Positions 23,939 through 32,401 of a DNA stretch of 64,000 nucleotides are shown one piece after another. Every line of letters begins with the position of its first letter. The stretch's first letter is position 1. The notes below the pieces were generated by a model, which searched no databases, had not been told where the DNA came from, and worked only from the letters and a program-made list of their open reading frames with translations. The DNA comes from Thalassobius sp049116315 (lineage in GTDB: Bacteria > Pseudomonadota > Alphaproteobacteria > Rhodobacterales > Rhodobacteraceae). Made by a program: the position numbers and the translations under genes. Location: the NCBI GenBank assembly GCA_049116315.1, contig JAGDZD010000008.1, positions 124,001-188,000 on the forward strand. The letters are read 5' to 3'.

Positions 23939-24685
23939 ATGGATTACATCACCACACCGCAGGGCCGCAAGATCGCCTATAAGATGACACCGGGCAAAGG
24001 GCCGGTGGTGCTGTTTTGTGCGGGGCTGAAGTCGGACATGGAAGGCACCAAGGCCGTACAGCTTGAAGCCTGGGCGCGTAAACGGGGGCAGGCCTTCTTG
24101 CGGTTTGATTATTCGGGGCACGGCCAGAGTTCGGGCAACTTTGTGGATGGTGCAATCGGGGATTGGCACGAAGACACCTTGGCATTGGTGGATCAATTGA
24201 CCTCTGGCAAAATTCTGGTGGTCGGCAGCTCGATGGGCGGGTGGCAGGCTCTGTTGCTGGCGCAGGCCATGCCAGACCGGATTGCTGGGATGGTGACAAT
24301 CGCCGCTGCCCCTGACTTTACCGAGGATGGGTATTGGGCCAGCTTTAGCGAAGCCCAGAAAGCCGAACTCGAAACCCAGGGCCATGTGCGGCTGCCTTCT
24401 GACTATGAAGAAGACTATATTGTCTCCAAGCGTCTGATCGTTGAGGGGCGCGATCGCCTGGTGTTGCGCAGCCCATTGGTGTTGAATTTTCCCGTGCGCT
24501 TTTTGCAAGGCACCGAAGATTCCGCCGTGCCCACCGCGACCGCTGTGCGTCTGTTGGAACATGCCGAAGGCACCGATATGCGCCTGACCTTGGTCAAAGG
24601 CGCGGATCATCGGTTTTCGGATCCTGAGTGTTTGGCGCTTATCGAAAAATCGGTGGAAAAAGTTTTGGCAAGAGGGGCGCAATGA
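23939..24685 (+). CDS. Alpha/beta hydrolase (ABHD10-like)
   Basis: A 248-residue cytoplasmic alpha/beta hydrolase. PVVLFCAGLKSDMEGTKAVQLEAWARKRGQAFLRFDYSGHGQSSGNF is the usual oxyanion and FDYxGHGxS region, GSSMGGWQALLLA the nucleophile elbow (Ser in GxSxG), and a late Asp (GTEDSAVP) and His (GADHRF) complete the triad. Layout resembles ABHD10 / palmitoyl-thioesterase-like proteins. The physiological ester is unknown. Its stop overlaps the start of the next hydrolase gene (ATGA), so the two are coupled. Confidence 0.9.
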   Translation: MDYITTPQGRKIAYKMTPGKGPVVLFCAGLKSDMEGTKAVQLEAWARKRGQAFLRFDYSGHGQSSGNFVDGAIGDWHEDTLALVDQLTSGKILVVGSSMGGWQALLLAQAMPDRIAGMVTIAAAPDFTEDGYWASFSEAQKAELETQGHVRLPSDYEEDYIVSKRLIVEGRDRLVLRSPLVLNFPVRFLQGTEDSAVPTATAVRLLEHAEGTDMRLTLVKGADHRFSDPECLALIEKSVEKVLARGAQ

Positions 24686-25650
24686 AGCGGCGATTTCGCG
24701 TCGCGCTAAGTGCCGCTGTGGTCTTGGGGACGGTCTACTTGGTGGGGCCCTACGAACCGGTTGAAACAGAACGCAGGTTTGACGCGTCGGTCTTGGCCCA
24801 AGGGGTTGATGCGCATCTCCAAGCGTCAGAGGCGCGGTTTGACGACATTCGGCCCGACAGCGCCAAGCGGGTCATTTGGGCCGGTGCGCCGGAAACCAAA
24901 ACCGATTGGGCCGTGGTCTATTTCCATGGCTTTTCTGCCAGTTCTCAAGAAATACGACCCGTTCCCGATGATGTGGCCGCCGCGCTGGGCGCAAATCTGG
25001 TGTTCACGCGGTTCAAAGGGCATGGGCGCGATTTCGATGCGATGGGCCAGATGCGCGCGACGGATTGGATGTATGACGCGGACGAAGCGTTGTCGATTGC
25101 ACGTGCCGTGGGCGACAAAGTCCTGCTGATTGGAAATTCGACCGGGGCCAGTCTTGGGGTTATCGCGGCCGCTGATCCCGATCTCAGTGCAAATGTCGCT
25201 GGCATGGTTTTGATTGCGCCCAATTTCGCACTGCAAAACCCGATGGCCCCTTTATTGAGCCTGCCTGCTGCGCGGCATTGGTTGCCGGCACTTGCGGGGC
25301 GGGAGCGTTCATTTGAGCCACGCAATCCGGGGCAGGCCAAAGAGTGGACGACACGCTATCCAAGCACGGCAGTGTTTCCGATGGCGGCGACAGCCCGGCG
25401 GGCCAAGACGCTTGACCACTCCGGCATTGATGTTCCGTCTTTGTTCTTGTATGCAGAGGCCGATAAAGTGGTGCGATCCGAGGCAACAGCCAAGGTTGTT
25501 GCAAGTTGGGGCGGACCAGTTGCACAGGAATTGTTGGAAATGACACCACAAGACGATCCTCGTGCCCATGTTGTTGCCGGTGACATAATGAGCCCGGCGA
25601 TGACGCCAAGGGTCATCGAGGCGATTGTGAACTGGACGAAAGGTCTTTGA
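24682..25650 (+). CDS. Membrane-anchored or exported alpha/beta hydrolase
   Basis: A 322-residue protein with an N-terminal hydrophobic anchor or uncleaved signal (RFRVALSAAVVLGTVYLVGPY) and an alpha/beta hydrolase domain: WAVVYFHGFSASSQEIRPVPDDVAAALGANLVFTRFKGHGRD, nucleophile elbow LLIGNSTGASLGVIAAA (Ser in GNSTG), and an Asp/Glu plus late His (EADKVV; DDPRAHVV). It would face the periplasm. Coupled to the preceding hydrolase by an ATGA overlap and followed without gap by a VOC gene, suggesting a three-gene transcript of unknown purpose. Confidence 0.87.
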   Translation: MKRRFRVALSAAVVLGTVYLVGPYEPVETERRFDASVLAQGVDAHLQASEARFDDIRPDSAKRVIWAGAPETKTDWAVVYFHGFSASSQEIRPVPDDVAAALGANLVFTRFKGHGRDFDAMGQMRATDWMYDADEALSIARAVGDKVLLIGNSTGASLGVIAAADPDLSANVAGMVLIAPNFALQNPMAPLLSLPAARHWLPALAGRERSFEPRNPGQAKEWTTRYPSTAVFPMAATARRAKTLDHSGIDVPSLFLYAEADKVVRSEATAKVVASWGGPVAQELLEMTPQDDPRAHVVAGDIMSPAMTPRVIEAIVNWTKGL

Positions 25651-26082
25651 ATGGATCAACGGGTCTCTTTGATCACTTTGGGCTGTCGCGACATGGATCG
25701 CGCGGCAGCATTTTACACCGATCTCGGCTGGCAGCGTGCCGAGAGCCCAGATGGCGTTGTGGCCTTTGATCTGATTGGGCAAACGCTGGGCTTATATCCC
25801 TTGGCTGCATTGGCCGAAGAAATTGGGGTGCCCGAATCCTCACTGGGGCAGGGGGCCAGCTGTTTGGCGCATAACCTGCGCAGCCCAGAAGAGGTTGATG
25901 CCTTGCTCGACACAGCAAAACAGGCCGGTGCCAAGATTTTGAAATCCGCCACAGAGGTCTTTTGGGGTGGGTATCATGGTTACTTTTCTGACCCCGAAGG
26001 GCATATCTGGGAAATCGCCCATAATCCGTTTTCGCCGCGGCGTGCGGATGGGGCCTTTTGCTGGAACGGCTACGGTAAGTGA
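25651..26082 (+). CDS. VOC (glyoxalase/bleomycin-resistance fold) protein
   Basis: A 143-residue protein with two VOC modules: VSLITLGCRDMDRAAAFYTDLGWQRAESPDGVVAFDLIGQTLGLYP and SCLAHNLRSPEEVDALLDTAKQAGAKILKSATEVFWGGYHGYFSDPEGHIWEIAHNP. The FSDPEGHIWEIAHNP ending is usual for this large family, whose members range from antibiotic-binding to metal-dependent enzymes; a specific role cannot be assigned. Starts one base after the preceding stop. Confidence 0.88.
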   Translation: MDQRVSLITLGCRDMDRAAAFYTDLGWQRAESPDGVVAFDLIGQTLGLYPLAALAEEIGVPESSLGQGASCLAHNLRSPEEVDALLDTAKQAGAKILKSATEVFWGGYHGYFSDPEGHIWEIAHNPFSPRRADGAFCWNGYGK

Positions 26083-26140
26083 TTGACATCGCAGGGGCTT
26101 GGCTGGAGTTTAGGGACGACGCTTTTTGATGGAGTCTCTC

Positions 26141-26854
26141 ATGCACGACCCTGTGGTTTTTCTTCCTGGATTGATGTGTGATGCGCGTGTGTTCGCGCCT
26201 CAGATCAACGCGTTCTGCCGGGATCACGTGGTGATTTCTGCGCCTCTTGTCGGCCATGAGCGTCTTGAAGATATTGCAATTGATCTGTTGCCGCAGCTGC
26301 CAGCAAAATTTGCACTGGTTGGCCATAGCCTTGGGGGCAATGTTGCGATGGAGATTGCGCGGCGAGCGCCAGAGCGGGTGTCCCGATTGGCCTTGATTGG
26401 CACTCAAGCCATGTCCGAAACCCCGCAATCCTCGGCCGCTTTTGAACCGCTTTTGGTTGGGGCAAAGGCGGGGCGGTTCCAAGATGTGTTGCGCGAGCTG
26501 ATGTTGCCTGACTATTTGGCGCAGGGGCCCAATCGGGTGGCGGTTCTGAACCAGTTTTTGCAAATGGCGACCGATCTTGGGCCGGATGTGTTTCAACAAC
26601 AGGTGCGCGTGCTGCAACGCCGCATGGATCAGCAATCCGTTTTGCGGCGTCTCAAATGCCCCGTGCTGATCGCCTGCGGTGCCGAAGACAGCCTGACGCC
26701 TGCCAAGCGGCATCAGGTCATGGCGGATTTGATTCCGTATTCGCAGTTTCAGGTCATCGAAGGGGCTGGGCACTTGCCAAGCCTAGAGCAGCCAGAGGCC
26801 ACTTTGGACGCTTTGCAGGCTTGGTTGGCGCAGCCTTTTGTGCTGCGCGCTTAG
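26141..26854 (+). CDS. Alpha/beta hydrolase
   Basis: A 237-residue alpha/beta hydrolase: VVFLPGLMCDARVFAPQINAF, nucleophile elbow ALVGHSLGGNVAMEIARRAPERV (GHSLGG), acid residue in IACGAEDSLTPAK, and His in EGAGHLPSLEQPE. The sequence type resembles esterases/lactonases of the MenH-like group. Start at 26141 because GGAG lies 6 nt upstream. It precedes the convergent phaZ gene, but nothing ties it to PHB metabolism. Confidence 0.9.
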   Translation: MHDPVVFLPGLMCDARVFAPQINAFCRDHVVISAPLVGHERLEDIAIDLLPQLPAKFALVGHSLGGNVAMEIARRAPERVSRLALIGTQAMSETPQSSAAFEPLLVGAKAGRFQDVLRELMLPDYLAQGPNRVAVLNQFLQMATDLGPDVFQQQVRVLQRRMDQQSVLRRLKCPVLIACGAEDSLTPAKRHQVMADLIPYSQFQVIEGAGHLPSLEQPEATLDALQAWLAQPFVLRA

Positions 26855-26879
26855 GGTTTGAAGCAAATCCGATGGGCAA

Positions 26880-26900
26880 GGGGGCGAAAACCAACGCCCC
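26880..26900. terminator. Hairpin between convergent hydrolase and phaZ genes
   Basis: GGGGCG (26881-26886) and CGCCCC (26895-26900) form a short GC stem, with T-rich sequence just beyond (CAATTTTTGGG) on the plus side. Convergent stop codons flank it. Confidence 0.5.
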
Positions 26901-26922
26901 ATGCTCAATTTTTGGGCGTTGA

Positions 26923-28188
26923 TTAGCGCGCCGCGTTTTTATTTGCAGGCACCGGGGCGCCACTGTTGGCGTCAATGAACTCTAGCACCAAGGGGCGGAT
27001 GTTGTTGCGCCAGCTTTTGCCAGCAAAAATCCCATAGTGACCCGCGCCGGGTTCAAGGTGGTTGGCCTTTTTGCTGTCGGGCAGCCCCGTGCACAGGTCC
27101 AGCGCCGCAACGCATTGACCGGGCGCGGAAATATCGTCATTGGCCCCTTCGACAGTTTTCACCGCAACGGTGGTGATTTTGCCGATATCCACGTGTTTAC
27201 CGTTAATAGTGAATTCGTTTTTGGCGATTTCACCCTTCTTAAAGATGCGATCCACAGTCGAGAGATAGAACTCGGCGGCCATGTCCATCACAGCAAGGTA
27301 TTCATCATAGAAGCGGTTGTGGGCATCGTGATCGGAGGCTTCGCCTTTCATCACGCGTTGAATTTGATCGGTGAAGGCTTGGCTGTGGCGCTCTGCGTTC
27401 ATCGACATGAACGAAGCCAGCTGCAGCAGGCCGGGGTAAACCATCCGCCCCACACCTTTGTACTTAAAGCCAACGCGCTGAATCATGGTCTCTTCGAGTT
27501 GTCCCATGGTGACGCGATTGCCAAAATCCGTTACATCGGTTGGGGTCGCATCAGGGTCAATTGGGCCGCCAATCAAGGTCAGTGAACGCGGCTGTGCAGC
27601 GGGTTCTTCTCCTGCCAGATAGGCCGTGGCAGCCAATGTCAAAGGTGCGGGCTGACAGATAGCGATAACATGGGTGTCTGGGCCCAGATGCCGCATGTAA
27701 TCAACAAGATAAAGTGTGTAATCCTCGATATCGAACTTGCCTGCCGAGACAGGAATGTCGCGCGCGTTATGCCAATCTGTGATGTAAACTTCACAATCAG
27801 GCAGCAGGCTTAGGACAGTAGAACGGAGCAATGTCGCGTAATGGCCAGACATCGGCGCAACCAGCATCACTTTGCGAGGTTTGGTCTTGCGGCCAATCAC
27901 CTTGAAATGGATCAGGTCGCCAAAGTCGCCCGCCACTTCGCTTTCAATGCTGACAAGGTGATCCTTGCCGTCTTCGCAGGTGAAGGTGCGAATGCCCCAA
28001 TCAGGTTTGACCACCATGCGCTGAAAGGCGCGTTCAGTGACTTCGCCCCAAGCGGCCATCCATTGCAGCGCCGGATTTGGCACCATGGAAAAAACTGGAT
28101 AGGATGCAAAGGAAAGAGCGGAGGCGCCCAACCATTGGTTCGTATTTCGAAACGTTTCCATAAAGTCATATGTTGCCATGTAGCGCAT
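26923..28188 (-). CDS. phaZ: Intracellular polyhydroxybutyrate depolymerase
   Basis: A 421-residue protein of the intracellular (i-type, PhaZ1) PHB depolymerase family. The ETFRNTNQWLGASALSFASYPVFSMVPNPALQWMAAWGEVTERAFQRM opening, LVAPMSGHYATLLRSTV and VIAICQPAPLTLAA are diagnostic; the Cys in CQPAP at about residue 178 is the nucleophile, and late GAGHYGIFAGKSWRNNIRPLV carries the His. It degrades granule-bound PHB to 3-hydroxybutyrate oligomers. GGGAG lies 6 nt before the ATG at 28188. Divergent from phaC. Confidence 0.95.
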   Translation of the reverse strand: MRYMATYDFMETFRNTNQWLGASALSFASYPVFSMVPNPALQWMAAWGEVTERAFQRMVVKPDWGIRTFTCEDGKDHLVSIESEVAGDFGDLIHFKVIGRKTKPRKVMLVAPMSGHYATLLRSTVLSLLPDCEVYITDWHNARDIPVSAGKFDIEDYTLYLVDYMRHLGPDTHVIAICQPAPLTLAATAYLAGEEPAAQPRSLTLIGGPIDPDATPTDVTDFGNRVTMGQLEETMIQRVGFKYKGVGRMVYPGLLQLASFMSMNAERHSQAFTDQIQRVMKGEASDHDAHNRFYDEYLAVMDMAAEFYLSTVDRIFKKGEIAKNEFTINGKHVDIGKITTVAVKTVEGANDDISAPGQCVAALDLCTGLPDSKKANHLEPGAGHYGIFAGKSWRNNIRPLVLEFIDANSGAPVPANKNAAR

Positions 28189-28301
28189 ATGCGTCTCCCT
28201 TTTACACCGGTACGACCGGAATTGGATCCGGCTTATGTGTCAGCCTGTGGACATCCTGCGGATCATTTGACCCAATGACAACAGACCTTCGAACAAAATT
28301 T

Positions 28302-28312
28302 CTGCACAGCAG
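28302..28312. promoter_or_regulatory. PhaR box in the phaZ-phaC intergenic region
   Basis: CTGCACAGCAG fits exactly the CTGC-N3/4-GCAG sequence known to be bound by PhaR in Paracoccus denitrificans. It lies 24 bases upstream of the phaC start, where bound repressor would block transcription. Confidence 0.75.
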
Positions 28313-28336
28313 CGAGAATAAGGGGAATTGGTTGAT

Positions 28337-30130
28337 ATGACAACTGAAGAGGATGTCGCGGGTGAAAACCTGGAAAAGCTCAACGAGAATCTCGCAAAGG
28401 TTGAGGGGTTGTCGCAGCGATTGGTTGCGGCCTTATCGCGTCGCAATCCTGCCAACCCGGTTCTGAACGCCCCGGACCAAGATGTATTCGTCAACGCTGC
28501 CAATTCGTATTGGGCGGGCATGATGCACAATCCGGCCAAGCTGTTTGAAAACCAGATGGAGTTTTGGGGCAGTTCGGTTAAGCACTACCTCGAGGCCCAG
28601 CAAGCGCTGGCACGTGGTAAGCTTGAGGCGCCAGAAGACCATACGCCTTCGGATCGCCGCTTTAGCAATCCGCTGTGGAAAACCCACCCCTATTTCAACT
28701 TTGTCAAACAGCAATACATGCTGAATGCCGAAGCCATTCGCACCGCTGTGTCCGCCACCGAAGACCTTGATAGCATCGAGCAAAACCGGCTCAAGTATTT
28801 CGCCGAACAGATTATCGACATGATGGCGCCCACCAACTTTTTGGGCACCAATCCTGATGCGCTGGAGCGCGCGGTTGAAACCGATGGCGAAAGCTTGGTG
28901 AAGGGGCTGGAAAACCTCGTAGCAGATGTGGAGGCCCACAACGGTGAGATGCTGGTGCGTCTGGCCGATGACACTGCGTTTGAGTTGGGCAAAAATATCG
29001 CCACGACCCCGGGGCAGGTGGTGTTTCGCAATCACATGATGGAGCTGATCCAATACGCGCCTGCCACCCCTGAGGTTCACGCTATTCCCCTGATTATCTT
29101 TCCACCATGGATCAACAAATTCTATGTGATGGATCTGAAGGAAAAGAACAGCCTAATCAAATGGATCACCGAGCAGGGGTACACTTTGTTTGTGGTCAGT
29201 TGGCTGAACCCACGGGCCGAAGATGCTGACATCGGCATGGAAGACTATGTAGAACAGGGCTATCTCGAGGCCATCCGCGTAGCCAAAGAGATCACAGGGC
29301 AAAAGCAGGTCAATGCGGTGGGCTATTGCATCGCTGGTACGACCTTGCATCTGGTCTTGGCCCTGTTGAAAAAACGCAAAGACAAATCGGTGCGCTCGGC
29401 CACCTTCTTTACGGCGTTGACCGACTTTTCAGACCAAGGGGAATTCACCCCGTTCCTGCAAAATGACTTTGTGGATGGGATCGAAACCGAGGTTGAACAG
29501 CAAGGTGTGCTGCGCAGCTTTATCATGGGGCGCACCATGAGCTTTCTGCGCTCTAATGACCTGATCTATAGCCCGGCCATCAAGAGTTATATGATGGGCG
29601 AAGCCCCCCCCGCGTTTGACCTGCTCTATTGGAATGGGGACGGCTCGAACCTACCGGGGCGTATGGTTATGCAGTATCTGCGTCAGCTGTGCCAAAAGAA
29701 CGAATTTGTTGGCGATGGTTTCTCTTTCATGGGGGAAACCCTTCATGTGTCGGATGTGGACATTCCGATCATGGCTGTCACCTGCGAAACGGATCATATC
29801 GCCCGGTGGAAAGATTGTTTTCGTGGCTTTCAGCAGACGGGGTCCAAGGACAAGACCTTTGTTGTCTCTCAGTCGGGGCACATCGCTGGTATCGTAAACC
29901 CGCCTTCTAAGAAAAAGTACGGTCATTACACAAATGACAATCTCAAGTTGGACGCGCCAAACTGGATGAGTGAAGCTGACTTTACGGAAGGCAGCTGGTG
30001 GCCGCGCTGGGATTCATGGCTCAAAGGGCGCTCTGGCAAGAAAGTTCCTGCAAGACTCCCCGGTGATTCGTCTTATCCCGCATTGGTTGAGGCGCCAGGG
30101 ACATATGTAAGGGTCAAGGCAAGTTACTGA
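28337..30130 (+). CDS. phaC: Class I poly(3-hydroxyalkanoate) synthase
   Basis: A 597-residue polymerase that joins 3-hydroxybutyryl-CoA units into PHB at the granule surface. The N-terminal domain contains RFSNPLWKTHPYFNFVKQQYML, and the catalytic domain has VNAVGYCIAGTTLHLVLALL with the lipase-like box GYCIAG (Cys at about residue 331), then Asp (TCETDHIARW) and His (QSGHIAGIVNPPSKKKYGHY). Length fits class I. Start is ATG 28337 with AAGGGG upstream; the TTG at 28328 is too close to that site. A PhaR box lies just upstream. Confidence 0.96.
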   Translation: MTTEEDVAGENLEKLNENLAKVEGLSQRLVAALSRRNPANPVLNAPDQDVFVNAANSYWAGMMHNPAKLFENQMEFWGSSVKHYLEAQQALARGKLEAPEDHTPSDRRFSNPLWKTHPYFNFVKQQYMLNAEAIRTAVSATEDLDSIEQNRLKYFAEQIIDMMAPTNFLGTNPDALERAVETDGESLVKGLENLVADVEAHNGEMLVRLADDTAFELGKNIATTPGQVVFRNHMMELIQYAPATPEVHAIPLIIFPPWINKFYVMDLKEKNSLIKWITEQGYTLFVVSWLNPRAEDADIGMEDYVEQGYLEAIRVAKEITGQKQVNAVGYCIAGTTLHLVLALLKKRKDKSVRSATFFTALTDFSDQGEFTPFLQNDFVDGIETEVEQQGVLRSFIMGRTMSFLRSNDLIYSPAIKSYMMGEAPPAFDLLYWNGDGSNLPGRMVMQYLRQLCQKNEFVGDGFSFMGETLHVSDVDIPIMAVTCETDHIARWKDCFRGFQQTGSKDKTFVVSQSGHIAGIVNPPSKKKYGHYTNDNLKLDAPNWMSEADFTEGSWWPRWDSWLKGRSGKKVPARLPGDSSYPALVEAPGTYVRVKASY

Positions 30131-30156
30131 AATCCGGGCACAACCTAAAATTTTTG

Positions 30157-30167
30157 CTGCAATGCAG
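30157..30167. promoter_or_regulatory. PhaR box 1 upstream of phaP
   Basis: CTGCAATGCAG, an exact CTGC-N3-GCAG site about 93 bases before the phaP start. A second copy follows after 16 bases. Confidence 0.8.
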
Positions 30168-30183
30168 AAAAAGGGTTGATTTT

Positions 30184-30194
30184 CTGCATCGCAG
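30184..30194. promoter_or_regulatory. PhaR box 2 upstream of phaP
   Basis: CTGCATCGCAG, an exact CTGC-N3-GCAG site. The centres of the two boxes are 27 bp apart, which fits binding of two PhaR units over the phasin promoter; PhaR is known to repress phasin genes until granules titrate it away. Confidence 0.8.
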
Positions 30195-30259
30195 CATTCA
30201 TATTGTTTACAGATGCAGAAACACCGGGGTCGGCCCGGATGCAACAAAGGATTAGCCAC

Positions 30260-30703
30260 ATGACCAATACTCAGGATTTCACCGCGATCATGAAAGACAT
30301 GATGGGCGCATTCCCAGTAGACACCAAAGCGGTTGAAGACGCCTTCAAAACACAAGCGTCGCTGAACGAAAAGCTGGCAACTGCCACTTTGACTGCTGCT
30401 GAAAAGTCTTCTGAGCTGTCTTCTAAGTGGACAAAAGACACTCTGACAAAGCTGAACGACTTTGCCAAAGTGAAAGAAGAGCCTGCAGATTACGCAAAAG
30501 CGCTGAGCGATTTCGCTTCTGCTTCTGCTGAAACTGCTGCTGAAAACATGGCAGCTTTCGCAGAAATCGCGAAAAAACTGCAAACTGAAACAGTTGAATT
30601 GATGATGGCTGTTGGCAAAGAAGTTTCTGAAGAAGCGACTGCTGCTGTTCAAAAAGCCACCAAAGAAGCAACTGCTGCTGCGAAAAAAGCCGCAGCTAAG
30701 TAA
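30260..30703 (+). CDS. phaP: Phasin (PHB granule-surface protein)
   Basis: A 147-residue, almost fully helical amphipathic protein without signal or membrane segment: NTQDFTAIMKDMMGAFPVDTKAVEDAFKTQASLNEKLATATLTAAEKSSELSSKWTKDTLTKLNDFAKVKEEPADYAKALSDF is typical of the phasin_2 family. The C-terminal tail is an Ala/Lys repeat (TKEATAAAKKAAAK) that could bind nucleic acid or granules. Phasins coat PHB granules and set their number. AAAGGA lies about 10 nt before the ATG. Two PhaR boxes precede it and a strong terminator follows. Confidence 0.93.
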   Translation: MTNTQDFTAIMKDMMGAFPVDTKAVEDAFKTQASLNEKLATATLTAAEKSSELSSKWTKDTLTKLNDFAKVKEEPADYAKALSDFASASAETAAENMAAFAEIAKKLQTETVELMMAVGKEVSEEATAAVQKATKEATAAAKKAAAK

Positions 30704-30752
30704 GTAAGAAATTAGCGCCGCGTCTTTCTCCTCCCATTAAGATGTGCTGCGT

Positions 30753-30790
30753 GGGCGGGCTTTCAAAGCCCGCCCTTTCTTTTTTTTCTG
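30753..30790 (+). terminator. phaP intrinsic terminator
   Basis: GGGCGGGCTTT (30753-30763) and AAAGCCCGCCC (30765-30775) form a perfect 11-bp stem with a minimal loop, followed by TTTCTTTTTTTT: a classical Rho-independent terminator, isolating phaP from phaR. Confidence 0.95.
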
Positions 30791-30838
30791 CACTAGCATA
30801 AGCTCAAACCGCAACGCAGCATTGTGGGGAGACAGACT

Positions 30839-31426
30839 GTGTCAGACGAAAAAAAACCTCTTCTTATAAAGCGTTATGCAAGTCGGCGTTTGTACAACAC
30901 CGAAACCAGTGACTATGTCACCTTGGAAGATATCGCAGGGTTTATTCGCGAAGACCGCGAAGTGCAGATCATTGACCTGAAATCAGGGGATGACCTGACG
31001 CGGCAATACCTGCTGCAAATCATCGCAGAACACGAAAGCCGTGGTGAAAACGTGCTGCCGGTGAATGTTCTGACGGATCTTGTGCGCACCTACACCACGC
31101 AGGCTGGCTCTGTCGTGCCCCAGTTCTTGCAAATGTCGTTTGACATGCTGCGCGAAGGGCAATCGAAAATGGTCGAGAATATGACCAAGGCCAATCCAAT
31201 CAATCCGATGCAATCGATGCCGGGTCTCGATGCTTTGAAAGCGCAACAAGAGGCCTTTTTGAAAGCAATGACAGGTGGGATAGCGACAGGATGGCCGACG
31301 GCTGGATCCACCACCCCTGCTGCTGATCCTACACCGGAGCCCGCAAGCAAAGAGGGTGAAGATCTGGATTTGATCAAACAACAACTGGCGGATTTGCAGG
31401 AAAAACTGACCAAAATGGGAAAATAG
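30839..31426 (+). CDS. phaR: PHB synthesis repressor PhaR
   Basis: A 195-residue regulator with the PhaR/PhbR N-terminal DNA-binding domain (LLIKRYASRRLYNTETSDYVTLEDIAGFIREDREVQIIDLKSGDDLTRQYLLQIIAEHE, residues about 8-70) and a PHB-accumulation domain (LTDLVRTYTTQAGSVVPQFLQMSFDMLREGQSKM), then a Pro/Thr linker and a C-terminal coiled coil (LDLIKQQLADLQEKLTKM). It senses PHB and represses phaP and related genes. The GTG at 30839 has GGGGAG 7 nt upstream and is preferred. A CTGC-N4-GCA near-match (30789-30799) in front hints at weak autoregulation. Confidence 0.94.
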   Translation: MSDEKKPLLIKRYASRRLYNTETSDYVTLEDIAGFIREDREVQIIDLKSGDDLTRQYLLQIIAEHESRGENVLPVNVLTDLVRTYTTQAGSVVPQFLQMSFDMLREGQSKMVENMTKANPINPMQSMPGLDALKAQQEAFLKAMTGGIATGWPTAGSTTPAADPTPEPASKEGEDLDLIKQQLADLQEKLTKMGK

Positions 31427-31429
31427 ACC

Positions 31430-32395
31430 ATGGTCGACAGCCCCGGTAAAATCACGTTGTGGGGCATCGAGGTTTTTGTCGCAACGGCAGAAGAAGGAAG
31501 TATCTCTTCGGCCGCGCGACGACTGGATGCCAGTGCCTCTGCCGTCAGTCAGCAATTGACCAATCTGGAAACGGCCATTGGCGCCACATTGCTGCAACGC
31601 AAAACCCGGCCCATCCGGTTGACCCCGGCAGGCGAAATGTTTCGCCGTCGCGCCAGCAATATCTTGAACGAAGCCGCGTTGGTGCGGGCCGAATTGGCGA
31701 TGTCAGATATGGCGTCACTGACCCGGTTTCGCCTTGGCATGATCGAAGACCTCGAAGCTGACATCACCCCGCGTTTGTTGACCAAACTAGCAGATGACAT
31801 GAAAGAGTGTCAGTTTCTGCTGGAAACAGGGGCCAGTCACTATCTCTATGATCAGCTTGATGCGCGCGCCGTAGACGTGATCGTCGCCGCAGATATGGGC
31901 ACCGAGGCCGAATGGATGGAAGTGCACCCGCTGTTGGTCGAAGGCTTTGTGGTGGCGGCCCCCAAGGGCATGATTGATCCCAACGCGGACCGCTTGGCCC
32001 AGCTGCAAAAGATCCCTTTGGTGCATTACACCACGCGGCATCACATGGGGCGCATTCTGTCGTCGCATCTGGCGCGCCAGAACCTGACCCTGTCACACCG
32101 CTTTGAATTGGACAGCTATCACGCGATCTTGGCCTTGGTCGGGCAGGGGGCCGGTTGGACCATCTTGACGCCGCTGGCATTGATGCGGGCACGCCGCTTC
32201 ATCGATGCGCTCGACATCTTTGAACTGCCGTTTGAGCCATTGTCGCGTCGGATTTCTTTGGTGGCACGCAAAGGCACGTTGCGCGATATGCCAGAACGGG
32301 TGGCAGACGAGCTGAAACCGGTTTTGACCCAAGAGGTCATCACACCGGCCACCAAGGCGTATCCCTTTATGGCCGATGTTTTGCGGATCCTTTAA
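31430..32395 (+). CDS. LysR-family transcriptional regulator
   Basis: A 321-residue LysR protein: winged helix (TLWGIEVFVATAEEGSISSAARRLDASASAVSQQLTNLETAIGATLLQRKTRPIRLTPAGEMF) and an effector-binding domain (FRLGMIEDLEADITPRLLTKLADDM ... LVGQGAGWTILTPLALMRARRF). It begins 3 bases after phaR but converges with the amine-catabolism cluster (stop-to-stop gap of 6 bases), of which it is the likely regulator; this is inference from position. Confidence 0.92.
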   Translation: MVDSPGKITLWGIEVFVATAEEGSISSAARRLDASASAVSQQLTNLETAIGATLLQRKTRPIRLTPAGEMFRRRASNILNEAALVRAELAMSDMASLTRFRLGMIEDLEADITPRLLTKLADDMKECQFLLETGASHYLYDQLDARAVDVIVAADMGTEAEWMEVHPLLVEGFVVAAPKGMIDPNADRLAQLQKIPLVHYTTRHHMGRILSSHLARQNLTLSHRFELDSYHAILALVGQGAGWTILTPLALMRARRFIDALDIFELPFEPLSRRISLVARKGTLRDMPERVADELKPVLTQEVITPATKAYPFMADVLRIL

Positions 32396-32401
32396 CGGCG
32401 T

